The translations under genes and the position numbers were made by a program. This document shows positions 39,195 to 51,923 of a stretch of DNA of 64,000 bases, in pieces. Below the pieces are notes generated by a model. The model ran no database searches, had not been told where the DNA came from, and worked only from the letters and a program-made list of their open reading frames with translations. This DNA is from Labia minor (taxonomy: Eukaryota; Arthropoda; Insecta; Dermaptera; Spongiphoridae), in contig OY720344.1 in assembly GCA_963082975.1 (NCBI GenBank), positions 96,539,228 to 96,603,227 on the forward strand, in the 5' to 3' direction. Within the stretch, counting starts at the first letter, position 1, and each line of letters begins with the position of its first letter.

Positions 39195-40390
39195 TTACAG
39201 CATGTTTGGCCGTTTATCGCATCATAATTGCCATTCCCTCCTATTCCGCCACGAATCGGCATCAACACATCTTCTTTCTATTTGCGATTGAATGCCTTCT
39301 CTCAAGCGTATTCGTGGCCTTCCTCTTTTTTTCCTTCTAGATGGAGTCCATTCGAAGGTCTGCCTGGGAATTCTCTCCTCATTCATTCGTCTCATATGAC
39401 CATACCAGGATAGTTGCTTTTTTCGATCTTTTCTACTATCGTCTCTTGTACTCCTATCCTCTGTCACTCCGCAGCATCGTCTACAATAGCTGTTTTCCAC
39501 TGCCATCAATCGGTTTTTCATTGCCTTGTTTAATGTCCAAACTTCTGCTCCATATGTTACACAGCTTTCCACCAATGACTTAAACATAGGAGTTTTGTTT
39601 TATTCTGAATGATTTTACTCCAAAGCAGTGAATTTATTTGTGCAGTAATAGCTCGTCCTTTTCCTATTTTATTTAAAATATCTTTTTCATCACGAGCGTC
39701 ATTAGTTAATATGTTCCCGAGATATTTGTACTGGGGTTAGTTGTTTTTATTAAAACTCCGTCTAATTTTATATCTTCACCTTTTGACTCTACCGCCATGT
39801 GTAGTGTTTTTTCTGTGTTTATTTCTAGTCCGCATCTGTTATATTCTTCTTTAAGTTTTCTTAGCATATAAGAAGCATCATCAAAGTCCTCCGCAAAAAT
39901 AACCTGATCGTCCATACAGTCTTCCATACAGTCTTCCCAAGGTGGATGTTATGCTCAAACCTCGATAATTTACGCAATCATTTATATTGCCTTTTTTAAA
40001 TAAAGGTCTTATGTGGGCTAATTTCCATTCATATGGAGTATTTTCGCCCTTTAAACATTTATTAAATATTTTTGAGATAGTCTCAAATACCATGATCACT
40101 TAACTCTTTAAACACTTCGTATTCCTTAGTCCTTATCCCCTGAATGTTCCAACATCCAAAATTCATAATTCTTTTTCGTTGCTTGGTCCGTATTTTGTTA
40201 GGTCTGTACGTTTTCCGAGGCTGTGCTTTAGGATTTTTAGCAAATATTTTTTTTTATGCATGATAGGGAGCTGGCCTATCGCTACAACCCTATTCTTTTA
40301 TCCGGGCTTGGGACCTGCAGAAAATTCCTGTGATTTACTCAGTTCACCCACAGAAAACCTCCAGGCAGAGTAATCACTTCTTATCCATCT
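39195..40390 (-). pseudogene. Non-LTR retrotransposon (LINE), broken copy in unit 2
   Basis: Duplicate of 13575-15180. The C-terminal block (39587-39222) is almost unchanged. The palm is cut: after LKEEYNRCG...FAEDFDD upstream sequence is deleted, including the FADD box and the FRPGRSC block (about 460 bases relative to unit 1). The finger block (40099 downwards) keeps AHIRPLFKKGNIND, which unit 1 has lost. The endonuclease start MNFGCWNIQG begins at 40166. It is not functional. Confidence 0.75.
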
Positions 40391-42740
40391 ATAATAGTCC
40401 GTGTGGGATGTCCGTTTCGCGCATTATTAATATTTTAAAAATAAATATAAAATTTTTCGGAATTGTGTTTGTGCGAAATAATTCTAATAAAGAACATAAA
40501 TATAATAAGAGTGATACACTCTCATTACAAAAATGTGAATAAAATAGTCATTTTTGGAGATATTAATGCATGAATTTGTTATAATATAAAATAAAAAGTG
40601 TTTATTAAAAAAAGATGATTAGATAAAATAATGAAATTTCATTAAAAAAAAAGTTGTATTGATTTAATTATAAACAAAATAAAACAAAATTATAAAGAGA
40701 ATTTATTTTTTAGTGAAATTATACATCTTCAAAATATTTTGAAAACACGTGTTCAAAAATTCATAATTTATTATATTTTTATATTAAAATTCATATTCAT
40801 TTTAAATTCCTATTTTATGTAATTAGTTTAGTCAAAGTATTTAATATTATGGTGGTAAAATTCGTTAAAAGTTTCTAAATTCATTTTAATATTCATAAAA
40901 AAAAACAATTGAAAAAAAAATCTATCAATAACAACACTTTATTATTATTCTATTTTCAAATAACTTTTCGACTAGTTTTTATATTTTTTAATTCATGAAC
41001 CACATATTGCAAAAATATTTTTTAACATAATTAAAAGTTTTAACTGTAGACCACGTGTAGAATAATGTAAGAGGTATAAAAAAATTATTTTTTTACATTT
41101 CTACAAAAACTTTCTATAATAGAAAAAAAATAAATTTAAAATTTATCTACATCAATTTGATTCACAAATCAATGAATAATATCAAATTAAGTAAATCAAA
41201 ACATCTTAATAATTTTTAAAAATTATTTTAAAACTATAAAAAACAAATCAAATAAATTATAATGATATAGAGAATTTATGTTTAATTTAGTCATTTTCTG
41301 AACACGTGTTATATAATCATTTTGAGGATTAATAATTATATAAAAGTAATAAAAAGAAATGTTCTTTACTGCTAATCTATTTATTAATTAAAATTAATTG
41401 ACTATTATATATTTTTAAATAAATAAATTTATTTCTGGTCACGAGTTTTATGATTTTGAAAATTTTTACTTAGATAAAATTTAAAAATAAATATTTTTTA
41501 TAAAAAATTATTTTTTTTAAATTAAATTAAAATAGTTCTTAATTATGTTAATTTAAATTCAACCATTTTATATTTTTCTGAATAATTGAAAAAAGTTATT
41601 AAATTTATTATGTAGTCTGTACCCTGTAATTTTTCTAAAGAATGATTAAATAAGACAAGAAAAAATTATTATTAAAATAAACGAAAACGATATCCTAAAT
41701 TGACAAAAATTCCGGAGATAAGGATTAATAGTTAATATAAGTTACAGAGTATTTAAGAAATCAATCAATTATATTATTTTATTGATTTTACTTTAGTTAT
41801 CTATATATATATATATATATATATACTATCTTTTAAAAATATTATTTTTCAATTACAAAAAAGAAAATATCCAAATGGTCAAGATGTTATAAAATGATAA
41901 GTTTTTTTTTAATGAAATTGTACATTTTCAAAATTCATTGAAACCCCGTGTTCAGAAAAATCGTAATTTATTAAATTTTTATTTTAAAGTTAATTTTATT
42001 TTTTCAGTCAAAGGAAATAAAATTATGTAGTTTGTAAGATAAAAATGAAATTTAATTAAAATTTATCAACATAATATGATTCAAATGAACCAATAAAATA
42101 CATAAATTTTATCAAAAGATCTGAATATGTATTAAGTTTAAAATTATTTTAAGCTTATTAAAAAAATAAACAAATCAAATATAATGATTTAAAGAAGTTT
42201 CGTAAAATTTACTCATGTCTGAACACGTGTTTTATAATCATTTTGAAAATTTATATAATTATATAAAATTAATAAAGAAATGTTCTCGAAACAGTCAATT
42301 TATTTATTAAATATAATCAATAAACTATAATATATTTTTAAATAATTTAATTTAAAATTTATTTTATAATTTTAATATATTCATCAATTTTATATTTTTC
42401 CTTATATTTTAAAAATAATATCAAATTTATTTTCTAGTCTATACCCGTAAATTTTTCTAAAATACATATGTATTTATTAATTTTAATTTATTTAACCCTT
42501 ATGAAAATAAAAATATATAAACTTATTAAAGGACAAACCAATTGGTAAATGGTATACAAATTTGTTTATATTTTATAACTATCGAATTTATTTATTTCTG
42601 TATAATTTAAACATAAAGAATATAAAAAATATCTAATGAAGATAAATAACAAGTAACAAAATAAAAGTTACTTACAATTATGAAAATAAATGAATTGTAT
42701 ATTGCCTCTTAATCAACAATGTTATCCAACTGGTGCTCAA
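40391..42740. repeat. AT-rich E-box repeats, unit 2 copy
   Basis: Duplicate of 15190-17530. CACGTG motifs lie near 40745, 41051, 41303 and 42222. The motif corresponding to 16733 is mutated to CCCGTG near 41946. A (TA)n run is at about 41804-41825. No gene is visible. Confidence 0.6.
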
Positions 42741-42744
42741 TAAA

Positions 42745-43010
42745 CAGGTTTCAACTTTATAAGTGTTTTAAGCAATGGGTGTTCATATCAATGAGACTAG
42801 TGAAACACGAACACCAGATGGTGTTGCAGGCGAAAACGGTTGACTCTTCAGGCGTCCAATAGATGGCACCGCAAAAAAAAATGACCAAAGATCACCCCCT
42901 CCCACAGGCCTTTCGAATTCTCTGCAATTATTTGAATATCAAACTCGACAACCACATACCATCCGTACACATAATATTCGAAACAAACCCAGCAAACATG
43001 GTATTAAAGG
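42745..43010 (+). repeat. Dispersed 'CACCAGATGG' repeat, unit 2 copy
   Basis: Duplicate of 17530-17790 and very close to 29535-29755. Confidence 0.65.
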
Positions 43011-43401
43011 TAAGTAAATTTTTTATTATTTAAATATTTGTATTATTTAATTATGAATTATTTTTTATATGCGCATATATTTAGAATTTGATTTTATATG
43101 AAAAAACTCATTTTATTTTAAGTGTTGTATATTTTTTAGAAATTAATCAATTTTTATTAATTTAAAAGTCTAATTAAATAAATTTTTATCCCAATTAACT
43201 AATCAATGGAGACATCCCACATTTTTTTCATTTATAAATTTACCCAAATGTACGTAAATCAGTTGTTTGATAAACTTAGATGATTAAAAATGCGTTGGAT
43301 TAATTATTCTTAGTTAATCAATGATTTATGGATTTCTTGTGATCTTTTTAAATAGTATCTTTTTGGAAAAAGAAATGATTATTTATTTATTTATTTATAA
43401 A
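43011..43401 (+). repeat. Left part of 17990-type repeat
   Basis: Matches 17791-18177 of unit 1 up to the Helitron insertion point at 43401/43402. The match resumes at 46898. Confidence 0.6.
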
Positions 43402-43629
43402 CTAGCTGCTCAGAGCGCCTTCGGCGCTCTTCATACCTAGGCGGGTACCCCCTAGTGGTACATAGTATTTGGTTGAAAGTAGTAAAAGGTTTTCATCCAT
43501 TTTGTTTCAATCCGTATATTACATAAAACATTCATTTCTTTTTGTGTTCTTATTCAAAATCTATTTTAATTTAATCAGTAAATTAATTATATATATTATT
43601 ATTATTGTATATGTTATATCTATCTATCT

Positions 43630-44130
43630 ATGTGGCTCAAAGATACTCGAAAGTTCTTGGCCGCAACAACCACATTTCTCCAAGTGTCCCTATTCGAAGC
43701 CCTTGTCCCATCTCTCTTACGTCCCTTCCTACGCGTCATTGGTTTTCCAAGCGGACGTTTTCCAATCGGTCTCCCCACCAATATCTTTTTCCTCTCCCAT
43801 TCTAGCCACGTGCCCTGCCTATCGCAGCTTTTTCCCTTTTATAACCCTAACTAGTTCTGAAGATGCTGAGAGGCCATGCAATTTCTTGTAATGCAGTCTC
43901 CCCCATTCCCCGGTGACCTCATCTTTCTTTGGCCAATAAATGCAGGGAAGAATCCTATTCTCAAACACTCTGAATCTACTCTCATCTCCCAGGGTCATAG
44001 ACCATGCCTCCCACCCATATAATGCAACAGGCAAAATAATTTTTTTATATATTCCCTTTGATAATAATTTTGAAGAGATAAGCCTCTTTATTGCAAGATA
44101 ACAGGCGTTTCCCGATTGCAACCCCGATTT
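43630..44130 (-). pseudogene. LINE reverse-transcriptase C-terminal fragment carried in the Helitron
   Basis: A minus-strand frame of 100 codons (44121-43819) shows the region after the LINE reverse-transcriptase palm: GNACYLAIKRL, then SKGIYKKIILPVALYGWEAW, TLGDESRFRVFENRIL and KKDEVTGEWGRLH. This is the best-kept copy of the passenger also found at 4340-4930 and 10050-10420, and in the intron remnants. The rest of the LINE is missing. Confidence 0.75.
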
Positions 44131-45669
44131 AAATTCTTCTCAAATATTATTATCCTTCGTGATTACATTCAATTTTTCTACATATTCAAATTCTACATTT
44201 TGTATCTTAAGATTTTGTATGTTAATACTCTTCCTCTTTGTTTTACTAAATATTTTTTCTTATCACTACTAATTTCAAACCTCCATTAATTTTTCCTCGC
44301 TCTCTGCAATTGCAATTTCCTAATCTCCTATTATATTTAAGTTGTCTGGGTAACCTAACATTTTACAATTGACTTCCGCATCTTATTCTTTCTTTACTAC
44401 CTTCAAGACAAATTTGAAGATCAAAATTTGAAAAAGTTTATGCTGATCTATATTGAGTCATGTGTATGTTTTACTAAAGTCTACAAATAATTAGTGAACA
44501 GAAATATTGAATTCGCAGTTTTTTTCCTAATATCTGTCATAATGAAAATATCTTAATTAATGTTGATCGATTTGGCCTGGACCCGCAATGATATCTCCTA
44601 ATATTTCCTCCGCCTATGGTTCTTAAGTATTTTCTATGTTATAATAGTGAAATAGAGTATAATATTTCTTGATCATTACATTTTGATATTTTATTTTCAT
44701 TGCTAGGTTATTATTGAATATTTTTAATTATAATGAAACTTGAGAAAATGCAAAAATAGAGACTTGAGACAATTTATAAAAAATAACGGTATAAAACTAT
44801 AGATAAATTACCAATATATACATTCATTAATTGTATTAATTTAAATTAATTGTTTTTTTTTTATTATTAAGTTCATTTATTAATTTTTCTAGATTTTAAT
44901 TAATTTCCTCCCTTAAAAGAAACTTATCTAATTTTGTGGTGCTAGGGGATTTGAAAATTATTAGTCGCAATATGAAGATTTCGCTTACAGTTTCTGTCAT
45001 GTCCGACCTCCGTCCAACAGTTATTTCCCTCAAGTTTCTTGATTCTCTTAATCATGCGATCTATATATTTAATTTTTTTTGATTCATTGAAATAAAATTT
45101 AAACAAATAAAAATTTTCACTTTGGTAATTTATATAAATTTCAATTTACACTGATTGTGAGTGATACGCTTTGCCAAGACTCTGAATAATTTTTGTATAT
45201 AAATATTGAATGTTCTTAGCGAGATTTTTTAACCTTTCACTTTCAAATAGAAAAGAAGAAATATTCAAATATATAGAAAGAATAAATAAAAATTAAGTTA
45301 ATATAAATATGATCTAAATATTTTATTAAATTAATTAAAATGGGAACTTTTAGAATAAATGAATTAATTGAATTGATATATAAATATTATAATTTAAAAT
45401 AAAAAGTGAAATATTATAATAATTCTTTTATTGGGAATCGCTATGATAATTTATTGTTTAAAATGATTCCGCTAGGGACAGTGGGCCACGCCAGGCTCTT
45501 GAATGAACAACACGGAGAATTATATAAACTTTAAAAAATTAATTTCTGCGGTTATTGTTTAGATATAAATGAAATTTATAGCCTATGTTACTATAGGGGT
45601 ATATAAGAATATTGTGATGAAATTTCATAGAAATCGGTTTAGCCAATTCTGAGTCTATAAAATAGTAAT

Positions 45670-45702
45670 TTTCCGGACAGACAGACAGACAGACAGACAG
45701 AC
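45670..45702 (+). repeat. (GACA)n microsatellite
   Basis: About seven copies of a GACA/ACAG unit in the Helitron interior, followed by the CATGAAAAATTCTAAAG phrase that recurs inverted near 48700. Confidence 0.7.
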
Positions 45703-46157
45703 ATGAAAAATTCTAAAGTCACTTTTGGATTCTAGAGGTCATGAAACGCGAAGATATGCAAAAAATTTTAAATTCTGAGCAATGTGCAGACAAAAACCTT
45801 TTTGAAGTGAAACTTCTTTAGCGGCGTCCTGACATTTGGTCGAGAATGGAGAGTGAATTGAGAGAAATGTAACGTTTTGAGATTTCGTAACGCAAGAGAG
45901 AAAAAAGATATATAACGAGTGAGAATGAGAAAGAGAGCTATACAGTTTAGGCTATCTGCGTCTCCCTTTTGTGCGGTCTTTCGTTCTAATCCCCACTCAT
46001 ACGCTAGGTCCAAAGTCCAAGTTCCTTGAAGAGGGAATAGTTTAGGAAGCATCGTACGAGCAACAGAGAAGAGAATATAGTATGACGCGCATGCGCGCGA
46101 GTACGTATAGCCTAGACCTTAGAATATCGTTACACCAAACATGGAAATTATTGCAAG

Positions 46158-46261
46158 GCAGTCACTGTCATATTCATCAACGGTGACACCAGTTGGCGAT
46201 GTTTGCATTGCAGTCACTGTCATATTCATCAACGGTGACACCAGTTGGCGATGTTTGCATT
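46158..46261 (+). repeat. 52-bp direct duplication
   Basis: A 52-base unit occurs twice in succession (46158-46209 and 46210-46261) without mismatch. It overlaps the start of the endonuclease-like frame and breaks its upstream reading frame. Confidence 0.85.
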
Positions 46262-46694
46262 GCAGAATGGAAAAATTATTGTCATCGCAGCCATCTATAT
46301 CTCACCAAATCAAAATTTAGACGATATTATTTATTTCATACACCGTTCACTTCTGGTTTATAGCCACACATGTGCAAATGCACTTGAACGAGGCGGAGAT
46401 AAAATCCCTCTAATTCTCGGGGGAGATTTTAATGTAAATTTTGGATCTGATGATTCGTTGCCGTTGATCAACTTTCTTCGAGAAACATTTGGTCTGCTTA
46501 TAAATAACGATCCCAAGGAATCAACAACAAAATCTAGAACTACAATAGATGCTGTTTTTACACGTTATATAGAAAATATCGAATCACGAACATATATATC
46601 TTATTTTAGTTATCACAAGCCATTAATATCAGCATTACCAATTGAAGCACCAACCGACAATAGTACAGGCAATGTAGATATGATGATAGAGTAG
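46245..46694 (+). CDS. Helitron-type endonuclease (EEP family) fragment
   Basis: A frame of 149 codons from an in-frame ATG. It has AAIYISPNQNLDDIIYFIH, then the GGDFNVNF motif (the GDFN catalytic signature of endonuclease/exonuclease/phosphatase enzymes) around residue 60. A TTIDAVFTRY segment follows, then FSYHKPL, which fits the final SxH motif. Helitrons and Helentrons of insects carry such an endonuclease at the end of their Rep-helicase protein. Rep and helicase parts are absent and the N-terminal part is disrupted by the 52-bp duplication, so this is a remnant. An APE endonuclease from a LINE is a less likely alternative. Confidence 0.65.
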   Translation: MAMFALQNGKIIVIAAIYISPNQNLDDIIYFIHRSLLVYSHTCANALERGGDKIPLILGGDFNVNFGSDDSLPLINFLRETFGLLINNDPKESTTKSRTTIDAVFTRYIENIESRTYISYFSYHKPLISALPIEAPTDNSTGNVDMMIE

Positions 46695-46897
46695 ATAATA
46701 ATAATAATAATAAAGCGAATATTTGTTACGAAAATTTTATACTGTTATATGTCTTTCGAAATGATCCCTTTCTTTTTCTCTATTTCTCTCTCACTCACAC
46801 TTTCAACTAAAATTTCTCTTATTCTCTAGATTGTAAGAAGTTTCACTTCCGCCACGTGTACGATGCTGCACATGTTACTTTTTTTTATATATATAGA

Positions 46898-47185
46898 TTC
46901 CTTATCAATAAGAACAATTCGTATGTGTTTCTCTCGTTTCAAATATTGACATTGAAGAAAATGTTTAATCCATACATATTAAATATTAACAAAACATTAT
47001 GCGTTTATTTTATTTATGTAAATTACATAAAAGTAGATGGAGTTTTCTGTTAATTTAAAAATTATTTATTTGGATATAAAGCTAACATTTTTGAAAAAAG
47101 CATATTTGATTTCTGTAATGCTAATTTTATATCTCAATAAATAATTTTTAAATTCTAAATATTCATTCAAAAAAAATTTAAAAAT
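46898..47185 (+). repeat. Right part of 17990-type repeat, end of unit 2
   Basis: Matches 18185-18475. The two units stop matching after this point. The uninterrupted flank at about 46965-46990 is an empty site for the LTR insertion of unit 1. Confidence 0.6.
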
Positions 47186-47590
47186 GCTGGTCTTATCCCC
47201 AAATAAATAATTTTTCACTTAACTGAAAAATTTCATAATTTGCATGTCTAGAAGAAAAGAATAATGTTGTATGTGACATATTTATTTGAAAATAGATTAT
47301 TACAAAATATCATTAACAATGTATCTCATTTGTAAACAAATCTTTTAAACATATTTTTCTTTAAACATATTATATTAAATTTCTCACTTAAATAAAAATT
47401 ACACAATTTTTCAATTATATATTTATATAAATTGCACATCTAAAATGAAAAGAATAATGTTCTATGTAACCTATTTATTTAATAAATAGATTATTATTGT
47501 GACATGTTTTTAAACAAAATTAAAAAAAATTTATAAAATTTATACAACTGAGGTATATATTCCTCTGTTTTCCCAACCTTGGATATTCCA
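47186..47590. other. AT-rich spacer
   Basis: Contains recurrent phrases such as AAATAAATAATTTTTCACTTAACTG that also border 8016 and 30540. No gene is visible. Confidence 0.45.
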
Positions 47591-47593
47591 TTA

Positions 47594-47870
47594 TTAAATA
47601 TCACAAAACCTACCATCTTGATTTATATTCAAGGGTATCCTTCCACGAATTAATTTCTTCTTTTCAGGTGTGTAGAAATCATAATCATTAAAATGAAGTT
47701 TGCATACATGATATTTTAGCAGACTATTAGACTTATTATTATTATTATTATACTCGTTGGCAACCAGAACAAGTGTCCTCGTTCTTCTCCAGGTAGAGAA
47801 TTTGTAACACAATTCTTATGAATACAATCTAAAAACTGCAAAATCAAAAATCTATTTATATGTACATATA
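47594..47870 (-). pseudogene. THAP-like zinc-finger domain fragment
   Basis: The minus-strand frame (47812-47594, 72 codons) has YHVCKLHFNDYDF followed by KKKLIRGRIPLNI. This fits the second half of a THAP domain, where CxxH completes the C2CH zinc site and a basic stretch precedes a conserved proline. The first half, with DCIHKNC and GEERGHLFWLP-like residues, is in another frame, joined through an (ATT)n run. It starts near a CAG acceptor at about 47840. It may come from a P-type transposon or from a host THAP gene; it is broken as it stands. Confidence 0.45.
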
Positions 47871-48460
47871 TTATATAACTTTATAATGAAAAATAATCAT
47901 CAATAATATTAAAATTATATTAATTATACTTACTTTATTATTATTTATATTGATCGCAATTGGAGGGTGTCGGATTAGTCAGATAATATAATATTTACAA
48001 TTTTACGTTTGACGAACACAGACTGACACAGACGAACAGATCATCAGATCACATCAGATGCAAGATGCAATTGGATGCAATCAGATGTTTAAATGTTTAA
48101 AATTAAATGGATTTAAAATGTGCCTGGTGTGCCATCTGTTGGTTGTTTTTGGAACAACTTTCGGATTTAAATTAGTGCCAGCAGCGCCTCTGATGCAGCC
48201 TTTGTTCGTAACACATTTTCAAATCATATGATCTAACTGTCCGAAACTTGTTCCCGACATTCACAATATTCCTTCATAAAAAAAGAAAAAAAACACACAG
48301 ACACACACAAGCCCGCTTTTTTATAACGTTTTTTATAAAAATATATATTTGACTTTTATTTCCAGGTGGCGCGATGTGCTAAAACTTTGCTTCAAAATTT
48401 AACACAGAGTGAGTGCATCTTATAGATAGTCTGTGTTATGGATGCTCTGTGGTTTTAAGC
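47871..48460. other. Spacer of mixed composition
   Basis: AT-rich to about 47990, then higher-complexity sequence (47990-48420) with a CATCAGATxxAAGATGCAATTGGATG motif cluster and phrases of the GCGCCTCTGATG type. No frame or family is recognised. Confidence 0.4.
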
Positions 48461-48469
48461 AGTGGATAT

Positions 48470-48600
48470 CCAGCTCAATGGGATGGTGTGAACCAGTGAA
48501 CCTCGAAAGCCAGCACTCGATGGTGTTGCAGGCGAAAACGGTTGACTCTTCAGGCGCCCAATAGATGGCACCGCAAAAAAATGACCGCAGATCACCAAAT
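48470..48600 (+). repeat. Dispersed 'CACCAGATGG' repeat, truncated copy
   Basis: Left half of the repeat type seen at 17530-17790, ending at ATGACCGCAGATCACC. Confidence 0.6.
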
Positions 48601-48639
48601 TAAATAAAAGCTTGTAAAAAAAGGTTTTTGTTTGCACAT

Positions 48640-48908
48640 TCCTCAGAATTTAAAATTTTTTGAATATCTTCGCGTTTCATGACCTTTAGAATCCAAATGT
48701 GATTTTATAATTTTTCATGTCTGTCTGTCTGTTAGGAAAATAAAGAAAATTGCCTGGACCGATTTCTATGAAATTACATCACAATATTCTTATATACCTC
48801 TATTTGAACATAGGCTATATATTTTATTAATATCTAATGAATAACCGCAGAAATTAATTTGTTAATATCTATATAATGCTCCGTGTTGTTCATTCAAGAG
48901 CCTCGGGC
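48640..48908 (-). mobile_element. Helitron interior fragment
   Basis: Inverted relative to 45480-45790 and 6020-6180: a GTCTGTCTGT run, the GATTTCTATGAAATTACATC phrase, then the CCGTGTTGTTCATTCAAGAG edge. No ends are present, so it is a fragment. Confidence 0.55.
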
Positions 48909-50061
48909 AGGGGGGTATCAGCTCAATGGGACCGGTGTAACTCGAACACCAGATGGCGTTACATGAAAAAAGTCGACTCTTCAGGCGTCCAATAGATGGC
49001 ACCGCAAAAAAAAAATGACCAAAGATCACCCCCTCCCACAGGCCTTCCGAATTCCCTGCAATTATTTGAATATCAAACTCGACATACCATCCGTACATAG
49101 AGTATCCGTGCACATAATATTCGAAACAAACCCAGCATAAATATAAATATAAATTTTATTTAACATTTAACACAAATAACATTGAAAAATTTATTATAAA
49201 TTGTTTGATAAATAATTTAAATTACATTGTAACAAATCAAATATCAAAGTTAAATTATTTAATATTTGATAAATAAATACAAATTTCACAGCAATATAGA
49301 AATTCACAATAAGCACTATTAAATCAAATATATTCACATACTCCTCTCAGTATATCTTTTATCGTTTTTCACATGTTTAAAAATTGCATAAAACTGCTAT
49401 ATATAGTATTTCAGCTTGGTTGAATCGCTAAAAGTACCGGAATTAATTTTTTAGCACGTTGACTAACAATCACGCGCCAGCATGTGACCAGATGCCCTCA
49501 ACAAAGAGCCAAACTCGCGCTGGTTTAATAAATACTATTTATTAATTTTAATTTATAATTTCATTTAAATATAATATATATGTGTTAATTTATCCAATTG
49601 GAATTTGCATGATAGCCGACCGGCAGTGGCGCAACCAGGGGGGGGTTTTGGGGGTTAAAACCCCCCCCAGGATTGAAAAAAATATAAATTGCTGTATATT
49701 ATGTACTATATTACAAATAGAAAAGAAAAAAAAATAATTCTTAAAGTATAACTTAGTGTATAATAAGTAAGTTTATTTTATTTTAAACAAATTTCAACAC
49801 AAAAAAATTGCTTATTTTTTCGTACAGAATTAAATATAAGAAATAAAAATTTTTTTTATTATTTCTCCTAAATCATAAAAAACAAAAGACTTAATATAAG
49901 ATTACTAGATGATTGTGAAATTTTCCAATTTGACTATTATTTAAATATAAAATAAATAAAAATATTACTCAAATTCTAAATATTTTTTATTAATAATACA
50001 TTAATTGCTAATTTCATAAAAATTATGAAGCGAAGACAAATATTTTCAAAATGGAAACGGG

Positions 50062-51190
50062 TAAAAATCCCTAAAGGAAAAAATCCATAAAAGTCAAAAA
50101 TCCCTAAAACTGAAAATCCCCAAAAGCGAAAACCCCTAAATAAAAATATCGCTGACTGAAAAAATCCCTAAAAACAATTTTTTTCATTTTTGTATTAATT
50201 TTAATTGTGACTCAGAAAATTAAATCACAAGGTGAGCATGACACCCAGTTGCCTGAGACACGACCTCCCAAGGAGGTAATCGGGCCTGGACCGAAAGTAG
50301 GGAAAAATAGGTCAAAAAATACATACATAGGGCCCACACACGTGATTTTTCCAAAAAAATTCGTATGTAAAATAAAGGGAATTTACTCAAATTTCGTTTA
50401 TTAGCATACGTTTTAATAGCTTAATGATTCCAAATACAAAATACACCATTTGCACCGTATATTTCACCAGGGAATATATAACGCAATTTGTGAAATTTAC
50501 AATCATCAGAGGTTGTCTTTTTCATTTTGCTCAATGCATTTATAGAAACATCAAATCAATGGCAGAAATTTTGAAGCTCTATAATAATATAGATAATCCT
50601 GACAACTCCACTCATTTACTAACTCTTGCAGCTTTGGTTTTGGTACCACCATCAAAAGTCATTGTAGCCTACCAAGCATTATCTGGACGACCAACAGGGT
50701 TTCGTGATCTTTTTTCTTACTTCGAGAGCACTTGACTAGGTGAACAATTTTTGGCTGGCTTTTATGACCCCGAATTCGACATTGGAACATTGGAACATCT
50801 CCGATGCCACTTTGATGGGTTTGCCTCGAACAAATAATGCATTGGAAGGTTACAACAATGCTCTTCGTTCACGCTTAGGAGGTTACAAGACATCAGTATG
50901 GAACCTGATTAAGCAAATCCATATTGAGCATAACCTTATCTCTTTGGAAATCTGTCGTGAAGTTCGTGGTAAGAAGCCTGGTTCACCAAGGAAACGATTC
51001 AGCTACTCGCATGATAAGCTTCTGACTATAATGAAGGCAAACCATGAAAAATGGGACGCTAAAAAACCAGATGGAACAGATGGGATGACACCAACTACCT
51101 CATTTAAGTCTCTTCGGCTATTCATTATTAAATAAGTAAAAAAAATTAGGGAAATTTTTTATTTAGGGATTTTTTCTTAGGGATTTTTTC
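50062..51190 (+). mobile_element. Nested MULE-like element
   Basis: Both borders carry repeats of AAAAATCCCTAAA (five or so degenerate copies at 50062-50175) or its complement (51150-51190), in opposite orientation, enclosing a MULE transposase remnant. The outer edges are approximate. Confidence 0.5.
50424..51135 (+). pseudogene. MULE transposase, C-terminal part, frameshifted
   Basis: Two frames follow each other. The first, 50424-50735, has RGCLFHFAQCIYRNI, the segment after the catalytic core of Mutator-like transposases. The second, 50740-51135, has SDATLMGLPRTNNALEGYN, the conserved C-terminal region with the invariant RTNNxxEG motif, then RGKKPGSPRKRFSYS. A one-base frame change and a stop separate them. 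The N-terminal zinc finger and most DDE residues are missing, so it cannot transpose. Confidence 0.75.
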
Positions 51191-51923
51191 ATGATTTCTT
51201 TCAAAATATCCTGCCACTACGGGCGGACGAAAAGCTTTCGAAATCTCTAAGTAGTTTTTTATAAATAACTCCTTTATTATTAAGTTTAGGTAAAAATGAA
51301 TATAATGAAACTTTTAGTAAATTCGATTCCCTATAAATTTAATACGATATTATGATAATTCTCATAAAAATCGGTATTTATTGAGAAAATCAATAAAATG
51401 TGCTTTGACACCTCTTTAAACTACCCTTACTTATGGTCCGATCTCGTCCAAAAACAATCCAATCCCCGTCCATCATTCCCAAAAAAAAATATCTAAATAT
51501 CAAATTTCAAGACAATATCTCATTTTGTTTAGACGTAATCTCGGTAACAAGCCGGTTCAAAAAATTTTTTTTGCAGTTTTGGATTCAGAACCGTTTGAAA
51601 AGTGGAATTCTCGAAGAATCTCGGAGCAAAAATTTTCAAAATTTTCCGATCATCGTATAAGCTATCCTTATTTCATGAGGAAAGCTAAAATGATTTACTT
51701 ATAGCTGGAAAAAAATATTTTCTTTCTAAAACTGTGAATACGAGTAAATAAAATACAAAATTAAATTTTATTGCCAGATTTTGTAAAATCAGTGTTTCAT
51801 TTACAAAACTTTTTTAAATATTTAATATAAAAAAAAAATCTTAATGAAAATTTGTCTTTGAGAGAGCCCGGGGGGGGGGGGGGGTGCCATAGGAAGGTGG
51901 AGCGGCTAGTCAAAACCCCCCCA
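51191..51923. other. Right interior of the hAT-like element
   Basis: Short frames only; no recognised protein. The block 51420-51680 has balanced composition but repeated stops. A run of about 13 G lies near 51870. Confidence 0.4.

Larger units (their letters stand above)
43402..46897 (-). mobile_element. Composite Helitron (minus orientation by its ends)
   Basis: On the minus strand it starts TCTATATATATAAAA at 46897 and ends CTAG at 43402. The terminal hairpin GAGCGCC...GGCGCTC lies near 43413-43431. The flanks rejoin as in unit 1 near 18177. It carries a LINE C-terminal fragment (43630-44130), a long AT-rich interior, a block shared with 6020-6350 and 48640-48905, and an endonuclease-like frame on the opposite strand (46245-46694). 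That opposite orientation suggests one element inside another. Confidence 0.75.
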
